From Pseudomonas reidholzensis (GTDB taxonomy: Bacteria; Pseudomonadota; Gammaproteobacteria; Pseudomonadales; Pseudomonadaceae), in the NCBI RefSeq assembly GCF_900536025.1, contig NZ_UNOZ01000025.1:1-64000 (forward strand): 64,000 nt of DNA, read 5' to 3'. Both the position numbers and the translations under genes were made by a program. The notes beneath the pieces are model-generated. The model had not been told where the DNA came from. It did no database searches and saw only the letters and a list, made by a program, of their open reading frames with translations. Positions 28,799 to 36,796 of this stretch are shown in pieces. Positions within the stretch are counted from its first letter, which is position 1. Every line of letters begins with the position of its first letter.

Positions 28799-29872
28799 AT
28801 GCTGGCCTATATCCTGCGGCGCCTGCTGCTGATCATCCCGACCCTGTTCGGCATCCTGGTGATCAACTTCATCATCGTCCAGGCCGCCCCCGGCGGCCCG
28901 GTCGAACAGATGATCGCCAAGCTCGAAGGCTTCGACGGCGCCACCAGCCGCATCGCCGGTGGCGGCGCCGAAGTGTCCGTGGCCGGCTCCAACTACCGCG
29001 GCGCGCAAGGCCTCGACCCGGCCTTGATCGCCGAGATCGAGAAGATGTATGGCTTCGACAAGTCGCCGCCCGAGCGCTTGTGGATCATGGTCAAGAACTA
29101 CGCCCAGCTGGACTTCGGCGACAGCTTCTTCCGCGATGCCAAGGTCATCGACCTGATCGCCGAGAAGATGCCCGTGTCGATCTCGCTGGGGCTGTGGAGC
29201 ACGCTGATCATGTACCTGGTGTCGATCCCACTGGGCATCGCCAAGGCGGTGCGCCACGGCAGCCACTTCGATGTCTGGACCAGCTCGGCGATCGTCGTCG
29301 GCTACGCCATCCCGGCGTTCCTGTTCGCCATCCTGCTGATCGTGCTGTTTGCCGGCGGCAGCTATTTCGACTGGTTCCCGTTACGCGGGCTGACCTCGAA
29401 CAACTTCGACGAGCTGTCGACCACCGGCAAGGTGCTCGACTACTTCTGGCACCTGGTGCTGCCGATCACCGCGCTGGTCATCGGCAACTTCGCCACCATG
29501 ACCCTGCTGACCAAGAACAGCTTCCTCGACGAGATCAACAAGCAGTACGTGGTCACCGCCAAGGCCAAGGGCCTGAGCCGGCCACGGGTGCTCTACGGCC
29601 ACGTGTTCCGCAACGCCATGCTGCTGGTGATCGCCGGTTTCCCCTCGGCGTTCATCGGCATCTTCTTCACCGGCTCCTTGCTGATCGAGGTGATCTTCTC
29701 CCTCGACGGCCTTGGCCTGATGAGTTTCGAAGCGGCGATCAACCGCGACTACCCGGTGGTCTTCGGCACCCTGTTCATCTTCACCCTGCTCGGGCTGGTG
29801 GTGAAACTGATCGGCGACCTGACCTACACCCTGGTCGATCCGCGCATCGACTTCGCCAGCCGGGAGCACTGA
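28799..29872 (+). CDS. nppB: ABC transporter permease (YejB/NppB type)
   Basis: This 357-residue inner-membrane protein starts with the typical [20 protein letters not shown] first helix, followed by about five more helices. The cytoplasmic EAA-type loop that docks the ATPase reads [20 protein letters not shown] near 240. A longer periplasmic stretch follows helix 1 (about 35-115). It pairs with NppC to form the channel and starts one base after the nppA2 stop. Confidence 0.9.
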   Translation: MLAYILRRLLLIIPTLFGILVINFIIVQAAPGGPVEQMIAKLEGFDGATSRIAGGGAEVSVAGSNYRGAQGLDPALIAEIEKMYGFDKSPPERLWIMVKNYAQLDFGDSFFRDAKVIDLIAEKMPVSISLGLWSTLIMYLVSIPLGIAKAVRHGSHFDVWTSSAIVVGYAIPAFLFAILLIVLFAGGSYFDWFPLRGLTSNNFDELSTTGKVLDYFWHLVLPITALVIGNFATMTLLTKNSFLDEINKQYVVTAKAKGLSRPRVLYGHVFRNAMLLVIAGFPSAFIGIFFTGSLLIEVIFSLDGLGLMSFEAAINRDYPVVFGTLFIFTLLGLVVKLIGDLTYTLVDPRIDFASREH

Positions 29873-29873
29873 C

Positions 29874-30893
29874 ATGGCCCTGTCCCCTCTCAATCGCCGG
29901 CGCTTCGAGCGCTTCAAGGCCAACCGCCGCGGCTGGTGGTCGCTGTGGTTGTTCATCATCCTGTTCGGCCTGAGCCTGGGCGCCGAACTGATCGCCAACG
30001 ACAAACCGATCGCCGTGCGCTACGACGGCGAGTGGTACTTCCCGGCGTTCAAGCGCTACCCGGAGACCACCTTTGGCGGCGAGTTCCCGCTGGAGGCCAA
30101 CTACAAGAGCCCGTACATCCGCGAGCTGCTGGAGAAGAAAGACAGCTGGGTGCTGTGGGCGCCGATCCCGTTCAGCTACCAGAGCATCAACTACGACCTC
30201 AAGGTACCCGCCCCGGCCCCGCCCTCGGCAGACAACTGGCTGGGCACCGACGACCAGGGCCGCGACGTCATGGCCCGGGTGATCTACGGCTTCCGCGTGT
30301 CGGTACTGTTTGCCCTGACCCTGACCATCCTCAGCTCCATCGTCGGCGTCATCGCCGGCGCCCTGCAGGGCTTTTATGGCGGCTGGGTGGACCTCGCCGG
30401 GCAGCGCTTCCTGGAGATCTGGTCCGGCTTGCCGGTGCTCTACCTGCTGATCATCCTCGCCAGCTTCGTCCAGCCCAACTTCTGGTGGCTGCTGGGGATC
30501 ATGCTGCTGTTCTCCTGGATGAGCCTGGTCGACGTGGTGCGCGCCGAGTTCCTGCGCGGCCGCAACCTGGAGTACGTGCGCGCAGCCCGCGCCCTGGGCA
30601 TGCGCAACGGCGCGATCATGTACCGGCATATCCTGCCCAACGCGATGATCTCGACCATGACCTTCATGCCGTTCATCCTGACCGGCGCCATCGGCACCCT
30701 GACCGCCCTCGACTTCCTTGGCTTCGGCCTGCCCGCCGGCTCGCCGTCGCTGGGCGAGCTGGTCGCCCAGGGCAAGTCCAACCTGCAGGCGCCGTGGTTG
30801 GGCATCAGCGCCTTTGCCGTGCTGGCCGTGATGCTCAGCCTGCTGGTGTTTATCGGCGAGTCCGCCCGCGACGCCTTCGACCCGAGGAAATGA
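29874..30893 (+). CDS. nppC: ABC transporter permease (YejE/NppC type)
   Basis: The protein has 339 residues, with an N-terminal helix (WWSLWLFIILFGLSLGAEL) and a long periplasmic insert at about 40-140. The membrane core follows, with the EAA-type loop EYVRAARALGMRNGAIMYRH near 240. This insert is typical of the YejE subgroup. It overlaps neither neighbour but has one-base gaps, indicating translational coupling in the operon. Confidence 0.9.
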   Translation: MALSPLNRRRFERFKANRRGWWSLWLFIILFGLSLGAELIANDKPIAVRYDGEWYFPAFKRYPETTFGGEFPLEANYKSPYIRELLEKKDSWVLWAPIPFSYQSINYDLKVPAPAPPSADNWLGTDDQGRDVMARVIYGFRVSVLFALTLTILSSIVGVIAGALQGFYGGWVDLAGQRFLEIWSGLPVLYLLIILASFVQPNFWWLLGIMLLFSWMSLVDVVRAEFLRGRNLEYVRAARALGMRNGAIMYRHILPNAMISTMTFMPFILTGAIGTLTALDFLGFGLPAGSPSLGELVAQGKSNLQAPWLGISAFAVLAVMLSLLVFIGESARDAFDPRK

Positions 30894-30894
30894 C

Positions 30895-32505
30895 ATGAGC
30901 GAAGCTAACCTGATCGAAGTCCGTGATCTTGCGGTCGAGTTCATCAGCGGGGACCAGGTCAACCGCGTGGTCGATGGCATCAGCTTCGACATCCGCAAGG
31001 GCGAGACCCTCGCGCTGGTCGGCGAGAGCGGCTCGGGCAAATCCGTGACCGCGCACTCGATCCTACGCCTGCTGCCCTACCCGCTGGCGCGCCACCCGAG
31101 CGGCAGCGTGCGCTATGGCGACCAGGACCTGCTGCAGCTCGGCGAGAAGCCCATGCAGCGGATTCGTGGCAACCGCATTGCCATGATCTTCCAGGAGCCG
31201 ATGACCTCGCTGAACCCGCTGCACAGCATCGAGAAGCAGATCAACGAGATCCTCCTGCTGCACAAAGGCCTGACCGGCAAGCAGGCCACGGCGCGCACGC
31301 TCGAGCTGCTGGAGCTGGTCGGCATCCCTGAGCCGCACAAGCGCCTCAAAGCCCTGCCCCATGAACTCTCTGGCGGCCAGCGGCAGCGGGTGATGATCGC
31401 CATGGCCCTGGCCAACGAGCCCGAGCTGTTGATCGCCGACGAGCCGACTACCGCGCTCGACGTGACGGTGCAGCTGAAGATTCTGGATTTGCTCAAAGAG
31501 CTGCAGTCGCGGCTGGGCATGGCCTTGCTGCTGATCAGCCACGACCTCAACCTGGTGCGGCGGATTGCCCATCGGGTGTGCGTGATGCAGCGCGGCAAGA
31601 TCGTCGAGCAGGCTGACTGCGCGACGCTGTTCAGTGCGCCGAAGCACCCGTATACGCAGATGCTGATCAATGCCGAGCCTAGCGGTGCACCGGCAGAGAA
31701 CCCGGTTGGCGCGCCGTTGCTGGAGGTTGAGGATCTGCGGGTGTGGTTCCCGATCAAGAAAGGGTTCCTGCGGCGCACGGTCGATCACGTCAAGGCGGTG
31801 GACGGCATCAACTTCAGCCTGCCCCAGGGGCAGACGCTGGGGATCGTGGGCGAGAGTGGCTCGGGCAAGTCGACGCTTGGGTTGGCGATCTTGCGGTTGA
31901 TCTCTAGCCAAGGCGGCATTCGCTTCAATGGCCAGCACCTGGAAGGGCTGAACCAGCAGGAAGTGCGGCCGCTGCGGCGGGAGATGCAGGTGGTGTTTCA
32001 GGATCCGTTTGGCAGCCTGAGCCCGCGGATGTGTGTGGCGGATATCGTTGGCGAGGGGCTGCGGATTCACCGGATCGGGACGGCTGAGGAGCAGGAGGCG
32101 GCGATTATCGCGGCGCTGCAGGAAGTGGGGCTGGATCCGCAGACCCGGCATCGGTATCCGCATGAGTTTTCTGGGGGGCAGCGGCAGCGGATTGCGATTG
32201 CGCGGGCGTTGGTGTTGAAGCCGGCTTTGATTTTGCTGGATGAGCCGACTTCGGCGCTGGATCGGACGGTGCAGCGGCAGGTGGTGGAGCTTTTGCGGTC
32301 GTTGCAGTTGAAGTACAACCTGACTTATTTGTTTATCAGCCATGACCTGGCGGTGGTGAAGGCGTTGAGTCATCAGTTGATGGTGATCAAGCAGGGGCAG
32401 GTGGTGGAACAGGGGGATGCGCGGGCGATTTTCCATGCGCCGCAGCATGCGTATACGCGGCAGTTGTTGGAGGCGGCGTTTTTGGAGGTTGAGGCGGTTG
32501 GGTAG
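30895..32505 (+). CDS. nppD: ABC transporter ATPase, two fused nucleotide-binding domains
   Basis: This 536-residue protein has two NBDs, about 1-265 and 280-535. Both have complete Walker A (GESGSGKSVTAHS and GESGSGKSTLGLA), a signature (LSGGQRQRVMIA, FSGGQRQRIAIA) and Walker B (LLIADEPT, LILLDEPT). It drives the Npp/Yej peptide transporter. The last ~600 bases use G- and T-ending codons (GGG, CGG, TTG, ATT) much more than the first half, an odd internal shift. The operon terminator follows at 32519-32557. In P. aeruginosa, as I recall, fabI comes next; here accessory genes do. Confidence 0.92.
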   Translation: MSEANLIEVRDLAVEFISGDQVNRVVDGISFDIRKGETLALVGESGSGKSVTAHSILRLLPYPLARHPSGSVRYGDQDLLQLGEKPMQRIRGNRIAMIFQEPMTSLNPLHSIEKQINEILLLHKGLTGKQATARTLELLELVGIPEPHKRLKALPHELSGGQRQRVMIAMALANEPELLIADEPTTALDVTVQLKILDLLKELQSRLGMALLLISHDLNLVRRIAHRVCVMQRGKIVEQADCATLFSAPKHPYTQMLINAEPSGAPAENPVGAPLLEVEDLRVWFPIKKGFLRRTVDHVKAVDGINFSLPQGQTLGIVGESGSGKSTLGLAILRLISSQGGIRFNGQHLEGLNQQEVRPLRREMQVVFQDPFGSLSPRMCVADIVGEGLRIHRIGTAEEQEAAIIAALQEVGLDPQTRHRYPHEFSGGQRQRIAIARALVLKPALILLDEPTSALDRTVQRQVVELLRSLQLKYNLTYLFISHDLAVVKALSHQLMVIKQGQVVEQGDARAIFHAPQHAYTRQLLEAAFLEVEAVG

Positions 32506-32518
32506 GTTTGAACGGGGT

Positions 32519-32557
32519 CGAAAGCCACATCAAAGACTTGCTTGATGTGGGCTTTCG
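32519..32557 (+). terminator. Terminator of the peptide-transporter operon
   Basis: CGAAAGCCACATCAA pairs with TTGATGTGGGCTTTCG around an 8-base loop and is followed by ATTTTCG. The near-perfect stem starts 14 bases after the nppD stop. The rest of 32558-32763 has an additional CCGCTAT/ATAGCGG hairpin (about 32624-32643) and no gene. Confidence 0.8.
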
Positions 32558-32630
32558 ATTTTCGCTAATTGCTGATCGTCTCTCGGCAGATACATCGACT
32601 GAGAGATCACCTACCACGACCGGCCGCTAT

Positions 32631-32643
32631 CGACCCATAGCGG
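32631..32643 (+). repeat. 13-bp motif, left of the DUF262-HEPN cassette
   Basis: CGACCCATAGCGG forms the right arm of a small hairpin. Exactly the same 13 bases occur in inverted orientation at 34900-34912, on the far side of the cassette. They could be copies of a dispersed Pseudomonas repeat or ends of an acquired segment. Confidence 0.4.
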
Positions 32644-32763
32644 TCCTTCACTGTCTACAGTAAGTGACCAACAGTTGCCAGCTGTAGCAGTGGGACAATG
32701 TCACTCCAGTCGACTTAGACTTTCAGATGGATCACTTATAATTCAAGAAAAGTATTCCATTCG

Positions 32764-33399
32764 TTAAGCCTTAAGTTTGAAAGACTCCGTATCGAAAGAC
32801 TCGATCAAACAGACCGCTAGGTCGTGCATAACAAGCAGAGCTGCGCTTTCATATTTCTTGTATTCTTGAATGTCTTTGATGATCATTTTTTGGCCGTGCG
32901 CGATGTCGTTTCGGCGAGACACCAACGTTTTGATTTCAGTCGCGTGCTGATCGATCAATGTTGGAGCGACCCCAAGAGCGCGGGCATTATCTCTGTATAA
33001 ATTCGGCCACAAATTCGAGTCTGTCTCTAGCTTTTCCTCGAATGTTGCAATCGAATTCTGCATCTCAAGAAACTTAGTACTACCAAATTCCCAGAGGTCT
33101 TTATCGCTTAAAGCGCCTCTTAATGATTTGAAATTTTTCCTGAGCGACAGCGCCGCCATCTCGGATGTTAATTCGGACCTCTTTACGCTTTTCTTTTCCA
33201 GCTCATCAAGGTATGCATCCCAAGCAAACTTGCAAAAGCCTTCATAATGAGAATACAAAATCGCCCACGCCCCTCGGAGCAAAGTTTTCTCACGGATGGT
33301 ACTTTTTGGTGCAGCCATTATTGCGGCTGTAAAAGATGCCAATTCCGCCTCTCGCCAATTCAGATCTGCTTCCAAAACATCAGAGAGATCAGGCATCAT
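32764..33399 (-). CDS. MAE_28990/MAE_18760-family HEPN-like nuclease
   Basis: This 211-residue helical protein carries the HEPN ribonuclease motif RxxxxH as R163-NDIA-H168 in VSRRNDIAHGQK. The N-terminal part REKTLLRGAWAILYSHYEGFCKFAW fits the MAE_28990 family, which is regularly encoded next to DUF262 proteins. Many HEPN proteins are RNA-cutting toxins or defence effectors; that function here is inferred. The start ATG at 33399 lies inside the end of the DUF262 gene (11-base overlap) with AAGAGG upstream; ATG at 33396 is possible. The base composition is clearly AT-richer than the surroundings, so recent transfer is likely. Confidence 0.8.
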   Translation of the reverse strand: MMPDLSDVLEADLNWREAELASFTAAIMAAPKSTIREKTLLRGAWAILYSHYEGFCKFAWDAYLDELEKKSVKRSELTSEMAALSLRKNFKSLRGALSDKDLWEFGSTKFLEMQNSIATFEEKLETDSNLWPNLYRDNARALGVAPTLIDQHATEIKTLVSRRNDIAHGQKMIIKDIQEYKKYESAALLVMHDLAVCLIESFDTESFKLKA

Positions 33400-34474
33400 G
33401 GGCCTCTTTAAATGAGTGCATAATGGCACTGATCCGACCCTCCAGTTTCTCCTTAGAGTTTGCTCCAGGGCCCGTGTTATTTCGGAATGCTTCAGTTTGA
33501 ACCGTGTTAATTATGCATTGCTTAGCTAATTCGTGGGATGGGGCGAATTGCTGATCTAAGCTGCGCCAAGCTCCGATTGTAACAGCTTCATAATAGGCGG
33601 GAGCTAGAGCTCCAATCGGATTATTACCGCGATATTTTACAAATGCACCATCTCCGATCGACGCCGCCAAGAAATTGAAGACTTGATCGAACTGTTTTTT
33701 CTCCGTCTCATAGTCGAAAGCTACACTTTCGAGCAATATACTTTCCATGTAACTATCAAGCCAGTCTCGAACACTACCTTTAAACTGCGCAGAGAAATTC
33801 TTAGCGGCAAAAAATCGAAGAATCAATTCTTCGTCACCTTTTTTGTCATAATCCGATTGAGACAAAGTCTCGGTGCATACTTTGAAATCTGGAAGGTTTG
33901 CGCACTCTTTGAGAAATGCGTAGAAATTGTCGCCGGATGTACCAATCATGCGAGCAGAGCAATTCCTAATCTCTTGAGGGGCGAGTATTGCACCGCCGGT
34001 ATTCAATCGCTTGAACATTTCGTACTTTAAAAATGGCTTGCTTTGACGCTTTATCATAATAGTGCGCACTGACGAACGCTTAATTCTTAGGCGTATGGTC
34101 AGTGGCAGCTCGGAGAATAGTTTTCCGTTTAGACTAGTGATAAGATCGCAACCATCAAGCCTTAAAGGTTCAAGCCCAAGCTTTTCCGGTTCAATGAATT
34201 GAATTACGCTACTAACTCGTTGCAGGCCATCAATGAGCTCCAACACTCCATCTTCGTTCTCGATCACGAAAATCTGTGGAACGGGAAGCTCAAGAATAAT
34301 AGATTCAATTAGTCGAGACTTTTGATCATCAGTCCACCTAAATAGTCTTTGGTAGTCGGGGTGAATGATGAGTTCTTTGTTGGCGTGAAGGTTCACAATT
34401 TCGCCAAAGCTTAGGTCGAGAGATTCAGTTCTGACCTCACCAATGCTCTGGTCAATGTCTTCTACGATGTCCAT
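33389..34474 (-). CDS. DUF262 (GmrSD N-terminal-like) protein
   Basis: This 361-residue DUF262-only protein has the ParB/sulfiredoxin-like motifs HPDYQRLFRW (38-47), IDGLQR (81-86), FKRLNTGG (about 155) and a C-terminal helical part. DUF262 proteins include the nucleotide-hydrolysing half of the type IV restriction enzyme GmrSD; here the DUF1524 HNH nuclease half is missing and the partner is the overlapping HEPN gene. Together they look like a two-gene phage-defence or toxin system. AT-rich and with codon use unlike the neighbours. The ATG at 34474 starts the cassette. Confidence 0.8.
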   Translation of the reverse strand: MDIVEDIDQSIGEVRTESLDLSFGEIVNLHANKELIIHPDYQRLFRWTDDQKSRLIESIILELPVPQIFVIENEDGVLELIDGLQRVSSVIQFIEPEKLGLEPLRLDGCDLITSLNGKLFSELPLTIRLRIKRSSVRTIMIKRQSKPFLKYEMFKRLNTGGAILAPQEIRNCSARMIGTSGDNFYAFLKECANLPDFKVCTETLSQSDYDKKGDEELILRFFAAKNFSAQFKGSVRDWLDSYMESILLESVAFDYETEKKQFDQVFNFLAASIGDGAFVKYRGNNPIGALAPAYYEAVTIGAWRSLDQQFAPSHELAKQCIINTVQTEAFRNNTGPGANSKEKLEGRISAIMHSFKEAHDA

Positions 34475-35044
34475 CGTTAGCGTCCCTGAAATGGATATTG
34501 GATTGTGGTGGAGTGTCGTGTCGGTCGACTATTTGGGAGGGTCGCAGAAAAACTCGATTTCATGCAAGACGTGATTCTCGATTTCAGTCACGCCCATCAA
34601 CCTGGATCGCCTCTGCCCACCTAGCGATTCGCCGATCAGGTTCGGAAATTTACTGACAAACACTTCACCATCTGGTTATACCCGCCCACGAGCAAGATGA
34701 GTTTTTCCGGCTTCGGATACACCGGCGAGTGCAAGAAAACACACCGTGTACACGTCCTCGCCGAGATGGTCTGATCGCACTGTAGGCAGGAATGCAGCTA
34801 CGTCAACCTGGTACTCGATCAAGGGGGAGTGTCCGCTATTGGCCGATGCTGCTCTTCGCAACAGGCCGCTCTGGGTCGAAAGCAACCATGCGTGACCGTC
34901 CGCTATGGGTCGGAAGCTGCCAGTGGCGGGCAGCTGATCTCTCTCATGCCCCTCTCAGTGGCAAGAGCGCGGCCCAAGCGCACTTTGCGCAGCCAACGCC
35001 TTAGTACCCGTCTCTAAATGCCTGTGCTGCCGCACGCCGTAGGT
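34475..35044. other. Non-coding spacer with gene debris
   Basis: I see no convincing gene here. A 69-codon minus-strand frame (34676-34885) lacks family features and may be debris. The tail contains the tandem motif CCGCTCTGGGTCG / CCGCTATGGGTCG (about 34867-34912), of which the second is the inverted copy of 32631-32643. The promoter of the DUF262-HEPN cassette should lie just upstream of 34474 on the minus strand. Confidence 0.4.
34900..34912 (-). repeat. 13-bp motif, right of the DUF262-HEPN cassette
   Basis: CCGCTATGGGTCG is the exact reverse complement of 32631-32643. A near copy (CCGCTCTGGGTCG) lies about 30 bases upstream, which speaks for a dispersed repeat rather than a simple element end. 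Confidence 0.4.
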
Positions 35045-35084
35045 GGGCTGAAAGATCAGATTTAACCCCTTCCTTGTAGTCCAT

Positions 35085-35348
35085 TTCCCAAACATACTTC
35101 TGCCGCATTTTTTCCGTTGCGGCCGCTCTGGCAGCCCTCTAGTCTCGGCCTGTCGTTGCGAACCAACGACACGGCTTTGACAGGCCGCGACGCGATACTT
35201 TGCATAGCCTTGCCTTTTATGGCGGCTGTGCATGGGGCACGCTTGCGTGCGCCGGTTCTTGTATCCGCCGGTCTGTCAACCTATGCACAGCTGCCACCTT
35301 CCTGTTTGACAGCAGATCGGCTGCGGCCCGAAAAACGGGTACAAGACC
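35085..35348 (+). ncRNA. Structured leader upstream of DUF6124 gene (left copy)
   Basis: Stems visible by eye: GCCGCA/TGCGGC (35102-35121); GTCGTTG (35152-35158) with CAACGAC (35164-35170), enclosed by GGCCT/AGGCC; a 13-bp stem (35221-35233 with 35283-35295, one G-U). Inside the 13-bp stem are GCACG-CTTG-CGTGC (35237-35250) and CCGG/CCGG (35252-35271), giving a three-way junction. The right copy keeps this with a compensatory U-A to C-G change in the second stem. It is probably an mRNA leader or small RNA; function unknown. A frame starting at 35219 crosses it, but changes between copies there are mostly amino-acid altering and sit in loops. Confidence 0.55.
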
Positions 35349-35591
35349 ATGCTGAAGATCGTTCCTGATCCACCTCACCACCCCCACTCCCTTGAAGACA
35401 CCCTCGTCCAGGCCACCGAGTACGCCCTGTGCGCGCAGACTGTGGCTCATCAGGCCCTTTTGCTGCAGCCCAGATCGCCCGTTTCGGTTTTGATCATGGC
35501 CGCGATGCATGAGGTTGAGACGCTGCGTGGGCTGCTCGAATCGGCGTTGATTCAGGTGCAGATGCCAGCGCAGCCGCGGCCGGTGCACTGA
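35349..35591 (+). CDS. DUF6124 family protein (left copy)
   Basis: This 80-residue protein begins MLKIVPDPPHHPHSLEDTL, followed by a helical stretch (YALCAQTVAHQALLLQP, SVLIMAAMHEVETLRGLLESAL). This is the layout of the small DUF6124 proteins abundant in Pseudomonas. No membrane segment or catalytic motif is seen; the function is unknown. It follows the structured leader and precedes a REPIN and a DUF3077 gene. A nearly identical copy is at 45286. A clear ribosome site is not visible, so the leader fold may matter for translation. Confidence 0.75.
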   Translation: MLKIVPDPPHHPHSLEDTLVQATEYALCAQTVAHQALLLQPRSPVSVLIMAAMHEVETLRGLLESALIQVQMPAQPRPVH

Positions 35592-35616
35592 GGCGCAGGT
35601 GATGTGTCGTCTGTTT

Positions 35617-35712
35617 GGGCGCTATCGCGGGCAAGCCCGCTCCTACAGGGGTTCGCGCAAGCATTGGCGTGGTTCGCTGCCTGTAGGAGCGGGCTTGCCC
35701 GCGATAGCGCCC
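35617..35712. repeat. REPIN: two inverted REP sequences (left copy)
   Basis: Arms 35617-35649 and 35680-35712 are perfect 33-base inverted repeats with the core GCGGGCAAGCCCGC, separated by 30 bases. It sits between the DUF6124 and DUF3077 genes, where it can fold into a long hairpin and limit read-through. Confidence 0.85.
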
Positions 35713-35745
35713 GGACAGGCACTGATGACTTTAGGGAGATGGACC

Positions 35746-36015
35746 ATGAGTACTGACGAAACCACACCCAATACCACTGCCGGCAAGACCCGGTTCTACC
35801 AAGGCGAAGGCATGACCCAGCCGTTGTTCTGCATCGAACCTGGCATCCCTTGCCAACACGCCCGAGAACAGGCCTCGGAACTGATGGGCGTTGTGCGAGA
35901 GTTGACCATCACGGGCGTGATGGAAGACAACCCGCAACTGGTCTGGGCTTCGCACTACCTGAGCGCGCTGGCTAAGGCGCTGCTGGATGATGCAGAGCTG
36001 GGGATGACGCACTGA
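35746..36015 (+). CDS. DUF3077 family protein (intact copy)
   Basis: This 89-residue protein has the family pattern: LFCIEPGIPCQHAREQASELMGVVRELT, then WASHYLSALAKALLDDAELGM. AGGGAGAT precedes the ATG at 35746. It is found downstream of DUF6124 genes in Pseudomonas; function unknown, probably a small helical cytoplasmic protein. The corresponding gene in the right repeat is broken (45683-45784). The following 244 bases to 36259 show no gene; they contain the promoter region of the sigma factor. Confidence 0.75.
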   Translation: MSTDETTPNTTAGKTRFYQGEGMTQPLFCIEPGIPCQHAREQASELMGVVRELTITGVMEDNPQLVWASHYLSALAKALLDDAELGMTH

Positions 36016-36259
36016 GTCCTGAGTGTCTTGGTCGAGCCGCTTAGCGTTGAACGCCACCGGTGCTGCGCTGGAATGCGTGTCGCGCCTGTGGGGTTCACCT
36101 GAGCCCTGCCCTATCGCTGCCGCGAACCAAACAGGCTAGCGGCAGTGTCGTCCAAGCTGGAACCGAGTCACCAGACCCCGTTGTCAGCCCACCGACACAT
36201 CGCTACTATTGAGATTAATTCCCGCCTGCAATTGCACCAAACTATCAGGAACTCTCCCC

Positions 36260-36796
36260 ATGGATGGCGCATCGGCGCGCGAGTCTGCAATGCAGCGCGA
36301 TTTCACGACGCTCTATGTCGATCACCATTCCTGGCTGCAGAACTGGCTGTATCGGCGTATGCGTTGCCGTAGCGATGCGGCCGATCTGGCGCAAGACACC
36401 TTCCTGCGCCTGTTCCGTACGTCCAACTCGCCACTGGCAGCGGATCTGCGGCAACCCCGCGCATACCTGGCGACGGTCGCCAAGCGACTCATGCTCAATC
36501 TGCACCGGCGCCGCTCCGTCGAAGAGGCCTGGCTGCAAACACTGGCGGAATACGCCGAGCAAACCGGGCTGTCCGTCGAAGAGCGCTGCCTGATCCATGA
36601 GGCCCTCCAGGCCGTGGACTCAATGCTGCATGGTCTGCCGCCGATCGTACGTCGTGCGTTTTTGTTGTCGCAGCTCGAAGGCCATACCTACAGCGAAATC
36701 GCCCAGATGCTCAATGTCACGGTGCGTACCGTACAGCGTTACCTGACCCAGGCGATGGAGCAATGCATGCTGCTGGCGATGACGGACGCGCTATGA
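36260..36796 (+). CDS. FecI-type ECF sigma factor
   Basis: The protein has 178 residues. The sigma-2 region reads RRMRCRSDAADLAQDTFLRLFR and the sigma-4 region LPPIVRRAFLLSQLEGHTYSEIAQMLNVTVRTVQRYL. It belongs to the iron-starvation sigma factors that switch on an adjacent TonB-dependent receptor after a signal from outside. The ATG at 36260 has AGGA nine bases upstream and was preferred over an upstream frame extension. It overlaps the anti-sigma gene by ATGA. Confidence 0.92.
   Translation: MDGASARESAMQRDFTTLYVDHHSWLQNWLYRRMRCRSDAADLAQDTFLRLFRTSNSPLAADLRQPRAYLATVAKRLMLNLHRRRSVEEAWLQTLAEYAEQTGLSVEERCLIHEALQAVDSMLHGLPPIVRRAFLLSQLEGHTYSEIAQMLNVTVRTVQRYLTQAMEQCMLLAMTDAL

Larger units (their letters stand above)
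35045..35842 (+). repeat. Long direct repeat, left copy
   Basis: This ~798-base block is repeated in the same orientation at 44987-45779. In order it holds a promoter-like segment, a structured leader, a DUF6124 gene, an inverted REP pair and the start of a DUF3077 gene. The copies differ by scattered substitutions and small indels. Together they bracket about 9.1 kb with the FecI/FecR/receptor and vanillate genes. Confidence 0.85.

Noticed and set aside
34676..34885. 69-codon minus-strand frame next to the DUF262 cassette
   Set aside because: It has no family resemblance, no clear ribosome site and lies in repeat-containing DNA.
35219..35368. Possible leader peptide MAAVHGARLRAPV before DUF6124 (also at 45159)
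   Set aside because: The frame is open in both copies, but differences are mostly amino-acid changing and concentrate in predicted loops. RNA structure explains the conservation better, though translation cannot be excluded.
35617..35712. CRISPR-like or insertion-sequence ends
   Set aside because: The repeats are a two-arm inverted REP pair, with no spacer series, no transposase gene and no target-site duplication visible.
36205..36230. Possible Fur box upstream of the FecI-type sigma gene (ATTGAGATTAATTCC)
   Set aside because: It matches the Fur consensus only partly; expected from biology but too weak to list as a feature.
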